Below, in pieces: positions 12,397 through 23,446 of a stretch of 64,000 nt of DNA. The stretch lies in NCBI RefSeq assembly GCF_000001735.4, contig NC_003074.8, positions 20,777,261 through 20,841,260 of the forward strand, written 5' to 3'. The notes below the pieces were generated by a model. That model had not been told where the DNA came from. It saw only the letters and a list, made by a program, of their open reading frames with translations, and searched no databases. Within the stretch, counting starts at the first letter, position 1. Each line of letters opens with the position of its first letter. The position numbers and the translations under genes are program-made. The stretch comes from Arabidopsis thaliana (Eukaryota; Streptophyta; Magnoliopsida; Brassicales; Brassicaceae).

Positions 12397-13565
12397 TAAA
12401 GTTGAGATTTGGAGAAGTTTAATGGAGTTTGGAAACCATCAAGCAGGGAACGAGAGAGAGAGAGTGTTTTGTTACAATGTTAGTTAACAATGCATACTTG
12501 GGGATGTGATGGGGATCTTCATCACTTGGCAAATCCGGCCTGAGTGTATATACATATACTCTGTAGTACACATAATTTTGCTATGAACTCTCTTCATGCT
12601 TGATTTGTAATTTTAATCTTTACATTGTAATTTCTTTTCATATGGAAATGGATGCTTAAAGACCAACAACAGCCAATGTAAATATGTATCAGATGTTAGA
12701 GAGCAAAATATCACAAGTTTATTTTAAGAAGAGAATGAGAGATAGGAGGGTTTGGGACAAGGTAAGTTAAGAATGCACTATGCATTACTTGGAATGTCCA
12801 TCATCTAGCTAAGCCTGTTTTGTCTTTTGAGTAAGTAGCACACTGGCGTAATTTTGCTACTAACTTTCTTTTTTACTTCGATTCCAATATCAATCTTTAC
12901 ATTGTAATTTCTTCCTAAAAAAAAAGAGACAAAAGATATGAAGAGATAAGAGCACCAGTCTAGTGATGAATATGGTCAAATCATCATTACCACTTTCAGC
13001 ATCGCAAGATCACAAGTAAGAGGCAGAGATGGTTATTTGGCTATATTAACTAGAAATGAACCAAATTTGGGAGAATAGATGGGATTTGGACCAAGCCTAA
13101 CTGCCAGGAAATCCTAAATTTTCATCAGGCCTAGTCATAAATAAGCATCAAACAAATGAGAGATTTTATGCTCCAGTAAGCAGACATGTAATACATAATC
13201 TATTCTTCTGTCATAAACGCATATTGATGAAAGAAAAATATCCTAACCAGCTAGAGACAACATAAACATAACAACTTGATTATCAGAAATGATTGCAAAC
13301 CAAATGATGATATTCAAAATTGATCGCTCTCGGATCACTAATTCTACAAAAGCGTTAAGATCAACTAGTAGCTACGATGAGATAATATAAGCTTAGAGAC
13401 AAATATTAAATCGTAAATTAATAGACAAAGGAAGATCAAACTGAAAATCCATTAATCCAACAACAGCAATATCTGGAAACTAAGACAAATTCTGGGAACA
13501 AACTGAAGCAAATGAAACACAAAATGCAGAGGGGAAAAGCGAAAGACTTGTGGAGTAGATTTGGT
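12397..13565. other. Convergent intergenic region with a tandemly duplicated 3' flank
   Basis: About 1.17 kb between the stops of the upstream gene and the eL41 gene. Beyond the repeat at 12479-12912 it is AT-rich and I see no further gene. The long eL41-side stretch (13,000-13,560) may include an eL41 3' UTR. Confidence 0.6.
12479..12912 (+). repeat. Tandem duplication of a 3' flank, offset about 276 bp
   Basis: Two diverged copies start near 12479 and 12755. Both contain AATGCA, a (T/A)ACTTGG(G/A)ATG block, TCATC, GTAATTTTGCTA-like text (12571 and 12847) and end in ATCTTTACATTGTAATTTCTT. The first copy is most likely the 3' UTR of the gene ending at 12396, so the second could provide an alternative polyadenylation region. 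Confidence 0.75.
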
Positions 13566-13783
13566 CTACTTAGATCGCTGTCTCATCTTTCGTCTCTTCC
13601 TCTTCAATCTCCTCATACGCTTCTTCTTCCACTGAGATATAAAACAACACAACCAGATCCACAATTACTTGACGAAGAAAAAACGAAAAGTTGGCTCTAA
13701 ATACTAAGGATGTAAATAACACAGAGCAGATGAATCAGACAATGAACACAGTATCGGAAGATCATTATTACCTTAGCTCTCAT
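13566..13783 (-). CDS. RPL41: Large ribosomal subunit protein eL41 (RPL41), 25 residues
   Basis: Exon 1 is 13783-13772 (four codons, MRAK) and exon 2 is 13631-13566 (WKKKRMRRLKRKRRKMRQRSK minus its last residue, then Lys and TAG). Joined, it is the 25-residue, almost wholly Arg/Lys protein that is the smallest ribosomal protein known in eukaryotes. It sits at the subunit interface. The donor is AAG|GTAATA at 13771 and the acceptor is CAG at 13632-13634, giving a 140-bp intron. The gene is too short for ordinary ORF calling. Its promoter, with telo-boxes and site II motifs, is shared with the divergent PPR gene. Confidence 0.95.
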
Positions 13784-13998
13784 CACTCCTTTTTGCTCAA
13801 AACCCTAATCGCGGTGAGAGAGACTACTTGAGGATGAAAGATGGTATATATATTCTACAAACCCTAGACAATGAAACGAGACAAATAAACATGTAGCCTT
13901 TTTATATTGGGCCTTTAAGGCCCATCTATTCTCCCAAAACTAGTGTAGCCCAATAATCTCAAGCGCAGTATATCTCTACACTGTATTCTACATTTCTA
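13784..13998. promoter_or_regulatory. Bidirectional promoter, RPL41 (-) and PPR gene (+)
   Basis: Only 215 bp separate the two start codons. The region holds two telo-boxes (AAACCCTAA at 13801-13809, AAACCCTAG at 13859-13867), a TATATATA stretch at 13844-13851 placed correctly for RPL41, and site II motifs TGGGCC at 13908-13913 and GGCCCA at 13919-13924. The telo-box plus site II combination is typical of plant translation genes, where TCP and PUR-alpha-type factors bind. Confidence 0.8.
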
Positions 13999-15054
13999 AT
14001 GTTCCGGCTTAAACCCCTAATCTCCGTTGACCTGAATCAGACGATGTCTCTTCTCCGACGATTCGTTAAAGAAGCGAACAATTCCAGATTTCTGCTTCAA
14101 TCAATCTCGGGACGTTCATTCTCCACCGTAAATCCCAATCCAACTGCTTCACCTGGTCGTCGTACTTGCGTCGAATTCGATAACCTCATCTTCAAAGCCG
14201 GAAGCTCCGGCGATTTCGAAGCCGTACGTCGTCTCCTCAACAGCCGCGTCGTAAACGCGTGTTTCAACACGACAGCTACTTTCAAATTCCTAACAAACAC
14301 AGACTCTTACTCCTCCTCCTTAGAAGATCTCCGCCGTATTTTGCCTCAGACCGACGCCGGCTACACTCGGAAACACTCCTACGAAACTCTCATCGCTCGT
14401 CTCTGCAAACTCGGCCGGATCGACGACGCTCTGGTCTTGATCAACGATATGGCGATCGGAGAATTCGGACTCTCAACCTGCGTATTTCATCCGATCTTAA
14501 ACACGCTCACGAAGAAGAACAGAATCGAAGAAGCTTGGCGCGTGGTGGAATTGATGAGATCTCACGCGATTCCGGTGGACGTGACTTCATACAATTATTT
14601 TTTAACTTCGCATTGTTACGACGGTGACGTGGCGGAGGCGAGCAGGGTGTTGAGGAAGATGGAGGAAGAGGAGGAAGGAGTTATGTCGCCAGACACGCGT
14701 ACTTACGACGCGCTTGTGTTAGGCGCGTGTAAGTCAGGGAGAGTTGAAGCGGCGATGGCGATTCTGAGGAGGATGGAGGAAGAAGGGTTATCGGTATTGT
14801 ACGCCACGCATGCGCACGTTATAGGAGAAATGGTGGAGAGTGGCTATTATGCGCTAAGTGTGGAGTTTGTGATGGCGTACGCGGGGAAAGATAAGAGATT
14901 AGATGAAGAGAATTTGGGAAGTTTGGCTAGTAAGCTTATCAAGAGGAAGAGGTTTAAAGAAGCTAAGATGGTTTTGAAGGAGATGAGTGTTAGAGGATTG
15001 AGAATGGGTGATGCTTTGCGTGAATTTCATGAGAAAAATGTGTTACAATCATGA
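13999..15054 (+). CDS. P-class pentatricopeptide repeat protein, probably mitochondrial
   Basis: Intronless, 351 residues. The N-terminus is Arg/Ser-rich without acidic residues after the second Met (codon 16, MSLLRRFVKEANNSRF), as in mitochondrial presequences; that second ATG at 14044 is an equally good start. At least four 35-residue PPR units follow: HSYETLIARLCKLGRIDDAL, the FHPILNTLTKKNRIEEAW unit, the SYNYFLTSHCYDGDVAEA unit and TYDALVLGACKSGRVEAA, with one or two weaker units after. No E, DYW or SMR domain follows, so it is P-class. The family binds organelle RNA sequence-specifically. By position it is At3g56030. Confidence 0.9.
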   Translation: MFRLKPLISVDLNQTMSLLRRFVKEANNSRFLLQSISGRSFSTVNPNPTASPGRRTCVEFDNLIFKAGSSGDFEAVRRLLNSRVVNACFNTTATFKFLTNTDSYSSSLEDLRRILPQTDAGYTRKHSYETLIARLCKLGRIDDALVLINDMAIGEFGLSTCVFHPILNTLTKKNRIEEAWRVVELMRSHAIPVDVTSYNYFLTSHCYDGDVAEASRVLRKMEEEEEGVMSPDTRTYDALVLGACKSGRVEAAMAILRRMEEEGLSVLYATHAHVIGEMVESGYYALSVEFVMAYAGKDKRLDEENLGSLASKLIKRKRFKEAKMVLKEMSVRGLRMGDALREFHEKNVLQS

Positions 15055-15428
15055 TTTTGATTCTAAGAATGAGATCACCATTGTTACAGACATAAAAATG
15101 AACTTTGAAGGAGGTAAGTGTAAACAGTTAGCTTCTCTGCGTTTTTTTTTTTCACATGCAGAGTTTTTTTGTTTCCATTAAGAATGTTTTGACTTGTGGC
15201 TTCAAGTTCAAGTATTGCTGTGCAAGTATGAATTTATGAATTGTACAATTGTCGAGCTTTTTTCATGAAAGAGAACACATCAGATAGATGGTGAACTGTT
15301 TTGTTTAATTTACAGAGGAGCAAACATTTACAGCAAATTACACTTTCTATTTTTATTTTCATGGACAAGGAGAGGTAATAAACTTTTTTCTACTTTGGGA
15401 GGCTTAGCTCCAAATTATTCGGGTTGGG
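15055..15428. other. Convergent 3' region between PPR gene and UGP3
   Basis: 374 bp between two facing stop codons, AT-rich, expected to hold both 3' UTRs. Nothing else is seen. Confidence 0.7.
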
Positions 15429-18400
15429 TTAGCTTTGTGAAACCTCTACTTGTTGAAGATGAATATGGGATCCATTGAGTTGGTAGTTCCAATACCAGCT
15501 TCCTGTTTCCATTACCTCTTCTTTCAGTGCTTCCAAGTTGATGCTTAAACCTAAATTTAACACCAAAATAATGCAATCAATCAATAATAGTGTCAATTGG
15601 TCGATTTTTTTTATCTATCATTGCTTTAGATAAGATTCACTGACCTGCATTTCCTGATGTGATCTTCAGTTTGTGACCGTCGGGTACTTCAAAAACATGG
15701 TGTCCCTGCAAAAAGAGTATATACCACTTGATTTTAAGGAGAAGATACTCTAATCCATCACAAACTTCCATGTTACTTTACTTTACCTCTATAGTTACAT
15801 TGCTGGCTTCGAATTCTGCATTTCCGTGCAGTATGATTTTACAGGTCTCAAGCCTGTTCACATCGTTTCTCCAGTAAACATTTGATTTACTGTTCCAATC
15901 GATTCCTCGGTTCACTACGTTCACGTTATGCAGTTTACACTTACCACACCTACAAATCAAGTTTTTCTGTGAATTCCCAAGTGCAAACCAATAGACACGT
16001 ATCTTACGGAGATAGTCAAGTACAACACTCTATTCTACCTTAACCCGTATTGCAATATTGGTTCACCATTATCATTAGGTGTTGTTGAACCCATGGCATT
16101 TTCAGCAGTAACGATCAAGCTACCATCAACCTATGGGACATGAAGTTGATTAAGAAACTCAACGCGATGAAAGCTATGCAAAATCTTGTTGGCAGAATGA
16201 AAATATTGAGAACCTGAACATTGTTCCATGAGAACTCTGCAATCTCTAGTTGCAGTTCTGAGCAACTGGAAATGGACCCTCCCTTGAACTGTAACAACGA
16301 TTCATATATGATTTTAGTCATAATAAATGATATGCTAGAATTTGTGAATCAAGAAACAAAAGAAGACAGGCATCTTCTACTGACTTACTTTCTGTCTCGA
16401 AACTTCCCAAAGAGGGCCGAGGGCAGGATGCAGAAGAATGAGATACGGAGGTGGGGAATCAACATATTTATCATTAGCTTCAATCTGGAGGAGTAGAATA
16501 AAAATGTTAATTATCAATTTTAAGGTCACACTGGCATGCAAAAGATGTGTATCTATGAACTAACCATGGGGAGTTTGATATCACACTCCGTAAGGAGGTC
16601 ATATCCATTCCGGAGTATATCCAACAATGCACCATCTGGAGTCTGCAAAGAGAGAGAAAAGTTTGAAAGTTAAGTTAAATCAAGCTGAATAAAGATTTTC
16701 GTTCCATTGAATGCCAAATCAATGCAAGAAGACAAAGGAATAGGCAAAGAAAGACTAAACAAGTGGCTAGAGAAAGACAACCTGGTGTAATGCAGCACTT
16801 GCGTGTGGTTTCTTCTTCTTAGCTGATGAAGTGACCTTTCTTCGTTCGTTGTACACAATATATGTATCCAGTTTGTCTGGTAAGATCATGGGAAGAAGTA
16901 ACACCTTAATACAAATATACAGAAAACAATGCAACTTATTCAAAAAACTTTACCTTCTAGACTGCCGTGGCATCTAGATGGAAACTTATTAAAAAAGTTG
17001 TCTGCTATGTTTTGCATCGTGCATTCCAATCTACCACCCATAACGCTGCCCAACAAGGAAAGTTATAAGAAACTTACTAACGATAATACAAGAAGGGGAT
17101 TGAATGCAAGAGAGTGATTGGTAACTCCATTTAGAAACGAAAAAAGTGTTTGGGGTCAAAAGGAATCAGTATAAATTCCAGTTTAGCTATAAGCGCAGTT
17201 AAGATTTGACTTAGGTTTCCATTTAAGCAAAATATCACACGGAGATTGGGACATATAACAAGGTAACAGAAGATCAGTCAACATAAATGTTCAGAGATAC
17301 CAACCTGTGATAGTCTCCATACTGATCAAGGTACTCAATTCGCTTCTTTGTATTGAGAACCATATTTGGCAAACTTTTTGCATTACTGCTTGACCCAATT
17401 AACTCGGCCGAATGTAAGTCTACATATAGAATGTTTGTATTGGCAGGAAAATCAGCCTGCAAACTTCAGAAGTAAAAAGGAAAATTGATTTGATCTTGAT
17501 TTTGCACTCGAAGCTGAAGAAATATATGAGCATTGAAGATTCACACTAATCAAAACACTATATTTTTTACCACGAACAAGGAAGAACAACTAATACTAAA
17601 GACAGACAATACAAGAGGAGATAAATTTGCACTATTTTTGAGCTAGAACAGAGATATTATGAATCAGTTCTCGAATATATGCACTTTAAGTAAGAACAAT
17701 TCAAAGATATAAATATCATACCCATTTGAAGAAGGTGATCTGTTGGAGATATCGAATTTATCAAATTCTGTGTACTCAATGCACGATATACCATATTCCC
17801 ACTTCCCATCGAAATTCTTCTTCTCCATCAAAACATTAATCCCTTCGGTTGCTCCAGCATTCCTTTTACAGGATGCAAACCCAAGTTTCTGTCAAATTAG
17901 GATTAATAAATCAAGTTTAGTGGGAATCAATTGTTCGCAAGTCCAAAAAGGGTATTCCTATTTCTTGAAGTAGTTGAGAGATGAATACATGGTTAATATA
18001 TGTTCTCAACTAGTAAGCTAGTTTGGAAAGCATAGCCATATATATCAGTAGATAGTTAACTGCCACACCTCATACTTCTAAAGGAACTTATCCATCATGA
18101 TATAGAACATGTTCTTCAAGCCCAACTAACATGAGACCATTTGCAATCAACACCAGATGCTCTCTTCTTTATCTCTATAAGTGATACATTTAATGTTTTG
18201 AATCTATTTGCAGTGTGTCAGTTATAAACATAAGATCAAGCATACCTTATTATACCGTAAGCCAATCCCAGCAAGGGCCAAGAGGGTAACATCTGTAGCA
18301 GCCACAACGTTACTGTAATATCACAATTATATACACAAAATTCAGATAGTTCTGATTTATTATAATGAACAACTCACAAGGGTACAAGTGACTAACCTAA

Positions 18401-20222
18401 CTTGCCGAACGGTTGCTCCTTTTCTTCCATGATCGTAAAACCAGTTAAAGACACCTTTGTCATAAGCCAATTTCCAAATTACACCATGACCACCAGGTTT
18501 ACTAACTGGAACAAAGGGCTTTGATACTATCCATTGACCATCTTCAGCACTGACAGCTGGGACGAGAGGCTAGCGAACAAAAACCATTCTATTAACTGTG
18601 AGTACAATACTCAAGATACAGTTGTTCCAGAAAAAGGTAACAGAAATCAAAAGAAAATATATGTTCCCTGATACCTGTTCAAAGAGTCGGAAATTTGATT
18701 GACCTCTGCCAAACCATTTAAGCCTTTCACAAAGCGAACTTACATGCTCATGGTTGTTCTTTGCAGCACTTGTCATAATGGCAACAGGTGTGACACATTG
18801 CTTTCCATAAAGTTTGAAGTAAAGGAACTCTCTAGCCTAGCCAATTCCGGGAAAAAAGGATAAATAACATTTTCTAATGACATGAACAAATACAGTTTCG
18901 TACCTCAAAGTTTCCTTTCATACATTTAAATGTAGACAAACCCACCCAGAGTCACCAAGAAATGAGTGCACATGTACCTGAAGATCTCTAATAAGTCCCT
19001 CCAACAAAGTTCGTCCACAATGAGCAAGCATTGCTGCAGGAAGGCATTCTCCAGTTTCTGAATCAATCAAACCTAGTCTGTCTGCAGCACCTCCTAGGGG
19101 ATATATTTCACCTAGGTCTGGCAATCCCTAATATGTACAACAACTTATAATCCAGAAACCATACACAACAACTTTGCTTAATTTCAAAACCAATAACACA
19201 AACCTAACCTCAATTCCCCACAGAGCCGCCTGTGAAGCATAATCTTCCTCCTGAGTGAGATCAAGAACACTAGGAGTATGCATTTCTAAATACTGGCAAC
19301 CCAATGATTCTTCAACAAGTTGTGACCGGTTAGTATTACGTCTCTTAGATGACTGATGAAGAAGCTCAAGAACCATAACCTGATATCTGACACACAATCA
19401 TCCATGTCTCAGCAGTGAATATATTCAAAATCAATAATCAAAACTTTCAAGGCATCTCTCATCTAATTTCTATACTAAAAGGAGAATTAAGAATTGGTAC
19501 CCAATGATTCCTCCAATGCAGTCGTAGAACTGTTCAATTTCTTCCAGAAACGTCAAGAATTTTCTAAAATGAGCAATCTCCTCTGAATCTAAAACTGTAC
19601 CCATCTCTCTTCTACCTTTATAGCCGCTACTATTCACATCGAATCTCTCAATCATCTCCACCAATGCGTAAAGTGCGTTCTTCACTGAGCTTCTCACTGT
19701 ATACTCCTCCTCTTCTTCTCCAAATGCTTCCTCATAATTCATACATAGAGCGTGTTCTTGCCCCGCCGCGATAACACACTTAACGAGAAACATCTCATTC
19801 GAATTCAAACCAAGATAACCAAAAACCTTAGATAAACCGCCTCGATTCTCGCTGAAGAATCGACGAACTCTGGAATCAGCGTCGATAACCGCGTCCTTCC
19901 TTCGTAAATCCTTGGAAACGTCTAGTTTCGATAGGAGAGACTTAAGCCGATCGATTTCCGATAAGAAATCGTCGGATTCCGGAGGAGTCGGTGTAGAATA
20001 CTCGACAGGTACGGTGGACACGTGTCTCACCTGGTGATTATTACATTGCTGCTCGCTCTGCTGTAATTTCGAGGAAAATGACGAAGAAGAAGAGAGAAAG
20101 AGGAGTGGTTTTCTGAAATGCAGAGAGCTGAAGGAGCGAGGAGATGTTGTAGTGCGAAAGTGGAAGAGAGAGAGGTGATTTTGGGGGTGATGGAGAATTG
20201 GAGAAGCTTGAGGATTAGCCAT
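15429..20222 (-). CDS. UGP3: Chloroplast UDP-glucose pyrophosphorylase 3
   Basis: Seventeen exons: 20222-19501, 19386-19209, 19127-18978, 18836-18675, 18569-18397, 18312-18246, 17888-17722, 17463-17305, 17045-16954, 16876-16782, 16642-16565, 16484-16389, 16288-16214, 16130-16039, 15949-15787, 15705-15645, 15550-15429. They sum to 2652 nt and 883 residues, the known UGP3 length, with all phases consistent. The start [14 protein letters not shown] at 20222 opens a Ser-rich plastid transit peptide. The nucleotidyltransferase core has [19 protein letters not shown] (nucleotide-binding loop) and PVAIMTSA. The enzyme makes UDP-glucose in the stroma, the precursor of UDP-sulfoquinovose for sulfolipid (established). 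The exon 8 acceptor uses AAG (17464-17466); the nearby CAG would shift the frame. Confidence 0.96.
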
Positions 20223-21061
20223 GGTGAAGAAGATGGTTACAGAAGGAGAAGGAAGAAGGGGTTTTGAAGAGAACCCCAAGGAGGGATAAGGAGAGATACT
20301 CCAAGCATATGCCCAGAATCACTCTCTACGATTGCTTCTTTTCTTTCGCTTTTTTTTTTTGTCTTTAATGTGAAGGAAAAAAAATATAATCCAATGAGCT
20401 TCGATCGAAGGGATTTGATTGTGTAGAAGATGATGTGTGATTGTCGTGTGTTGCAATCTTTAATCTGACGGTTCAGACGACACCATTTTGGATTACACCG
20501 ATGGGCCATCTTCATTGTTCATGTCGACTCCAACATTTTTAGCATAATATGTGACACAAAGCGATATTAATTTTGTTTTTGTGATTGATTATGTTTTGAT
20601 TATTAGCTACGATATTTGCATGTGGATTTAGGAGGTGGAGTGTTAAATAGTGGAGTACAAACGAAAACATTTTTAAATTATTCATTGAATTGGTAGCACC
20701 ATCTTCAACTAAATAAATTTGAACGAGCAGAATTTGTGAATTATACTTCAGAACCTGATGATTAAACATATCAAGAACATAGTAACACTAATTTACAAAG
20801 ACAGTAACCACCCACCAACATTATGCACACCAAAAAGGGGTATTACCGTGATTAGGACATTTTCTGTTTACGACATAAACGACCAAATAGATCCACCGAA
20901 TTTTAAAGCCGTTATATAAACTAAGTTCCATACTTATATATAGATAGATAGATGAAAGTAGCCTAAAGAGAAGCCAAGAGCTTCTAAGAGACTCAAAAAC
21001 CTCACTCAAATCTTCATATTAATACTTACAGATTTTTTTGTGAAGTTCAGTAGTTGTCTCT
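20223..21061. other. UGP3 promoter and pseudokinase 3' flank
   Basis: About 840 bp. The UGP3-proximal part should hold its promoter and 5' UTR; the far part should hold the 3' UTR of the next gene. No other gene or repeat is recognised. Confidence 0.65.
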
Positions 21062-23446
21062 TCACGCAGTGGACAGAACTTCCAGCTCTGCCCACCAGAG
21101 TGGTGAAAGTTTTGGGATAGTGTCGTCTGGTGATAATCCAGTGATCTCTCGTAATCTCCCTGTGACTTCCTTCATTATCGGTCTCTGTTTCGCGTCTGCT
21201 CTTATGCAGCTTTTGATCACTTCACCTATATTCTCAATCTTCTCGTCAAAGCTTTCAATTGTCGGATCCACCATCTCCCTTAATGTCTTTCCTCTCAAGA
21301 AGACAGCCAATCCGGTATCTATCGAGTCACCTTTTTGAACTGACTCTGGGAGTTTTCCTGTCATCAGTTCAAACAACAGCAACCCGAAGCTGTGAACATT
21401 GTCTTCTTGTGTTGTTTCTGAGATGTTTGTATCTATGAGTGCATTGGTGCTGCTTTCTGTCTCGGATGGGCCTTTTAAATATCCAAAATTGAAATCCGCA
21501 ATTTTGACTGCGTAGTCCTCTGTGAGTTGAACTGATGATGAGAGAAGATTGCTGTGGACTATAGGTGGCTTGAGTCCGTGCATATGGTCAAGGCAATAAG
21601 CTATGCCCATTGCTATTCTTAGCCGCATTACCCAGTCCAAGTGTTCTGATTCTTTATCTGCAGCAAAAGTAAATATTGTTTTCCCACTTTTAATCTGACA
21701 ACTTACAGTGTAATAATGACTCATATGACTAAAGAGCTTTGTTACTTACAGTGTAAATGTTCAAAGACTGTTCCGTTTGATGCATATTCAAAGACCAAGA
21801 TCCTAGTGAAAGGTTCTTCTTCTTCACAGTAACCAAGAAGGTTGACAAAATTCTTGTGGTTTATCTTGGATAACATTTCGATCTGAAATCATCGAAACCA
21901 TAATCGATAAGGTGATAGAAATCAAAATCCTTAAAATATAAGAAAACTGGTTGACCGGAAATACCTTCTTTCTGAACTGCATTTCTATATTATTTGTCCA
22001 TTCTTTGGCAGACGCAGTAGCAACAGAAGCCACAGCTATCTCCACCCCACTTGATAGCGTCCCTTTGAACAATGTACCAATGGGGCAAGACCCAATGACA
22101 TTACTAAAATCTTCACAGGCAGCTTCAATCTCAGATCTTTTGAGTTTGGGGACACCTGAGTAACAAATCATACATCATTAATATCGAAAAGAAAAAAAGT
22201 GGAGCGACTATTAAATCTCATCTTCTAGAACCAACAATGCCACTTCACATTTTTGTATCAGGGAGTAGAAAGGCAATTACCAGTTATGAACACTTTCTGA
22301 AGTTGTCCACTAAGACCTGTACGCCAGGGATTCACAGATTTCCCAGCCTTACTTTTAAAAAAGAAAACACCAGTAGCTAAAAGGAGGATAAACACAGCAC
22401 CCGCTATGCAGCCAGCCACTATAGGAATTGTGCTGTTTGAAGAAGTTTTGGAGCTGCTTGTTAGACTAGGTAAAGTCACATGGTGCACAAAAGGAGGTGG
22501 AGCAGAAACATGTTGCGCAGGAGGACTTTTTTGTGGCGGAGGCAATGTAGAGGATCTTTTGGCATCAGGTCTCGTAGAAACCGAAGATGACGGAGGTGTA
22601 GCTCTTGCCACAGGGCGGTCCCTGAACGCATTCAAATGGGTGTACGGGTTACGAAAACGGCCAAGTAATTTCCTGTGAAAACCAACTGCTCTCCTGCAAA
22701 AAAGACACGAGGTATAATGAATTTGAGTACAAAAGGGAGAGGAAATAGAAACATGTTTCTAACTCAAATGGAAAAAATGATTATGCTACAGCACTATCAA
22801 AGTAAATTTAGCAAGTCTTAGAATACAAAATGCATAAAACACAGTGTCGGTATTCATGTTGTTACCACTCAGAAATAGTATTAGTTCACTAAAAAAATTC
22901 ATAGATCTACTATACCAACTACATTGATGTTGATACTCAGCCAAAATTCATTTTACAAATCATGTTAGCAAAACTATTCATTATACATTTACTACAACAT
23001 TAGATCTTAGCAAGCTCAGAAACCTAAATTGCAAAAGTAAATACACCAACAAACACCTCAGCTCAAGAACTAGCAACAAGTTCTAAAACTGAAAATCAAC
23101 AAGAGCTATTTAATCTTTATCAAGCAGCTGCGTTAAAAATTCAACAAACTAAAAACATTCACAGAACAAAAATCGAAAGCTGATACTTACAAATCCTCAG
23201 CATCTATATCTGACCATAGATCTTTCGTCACGGATTCCAGAAAACCATCACCTGAAAGCCAAAATCGAAACTAACAATTATGAGGAACTATCCTTCTATG
23301 TATCGGCACACCAAAAAATAGAAACAAAAACGGTAAATACCTTGAGATTTCAACGAATAGCAAGAACCGAAGCTCAAAATCACCAGAAGAAACACGAGAG
23401 TACGATTTTGAAGCCTTAATCGAACGGATTTCCAGTTGTTACTCAT
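21062..23446 (-). CDS. Receptor-like pseudokinase (At3g56050 type, MRH1 clade)
   Basis: Six exons: 23446-23341, 23251-23191, 22693-22281, 22155-21965, 21882-21750, 21657-21062; 499 residues. Order: signal peptide (MSNNWKSVRLRL then a hydrophobic core ending near residue 30), a short Pro/Ser-rich extracellular region (about 56-143) with no leucine-rich repeats recognised, one TM helix at about 145-168, and a kinase-like domain. The kinase lacks essential residues: the ATP-binding Lys of VAIK is Ser (EIAVASVATAS), HRD is HSN (IVHSNLLSS), and DFG is DFN (KIADFNFG). It is therefore very unlikely to transfer phosphate in the usual way. It probably acts as a plasma-membrane scaffold or co-receptor (inference). 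Its relative MRH1 is needed for root-hair growth. Confidence 0.93.
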
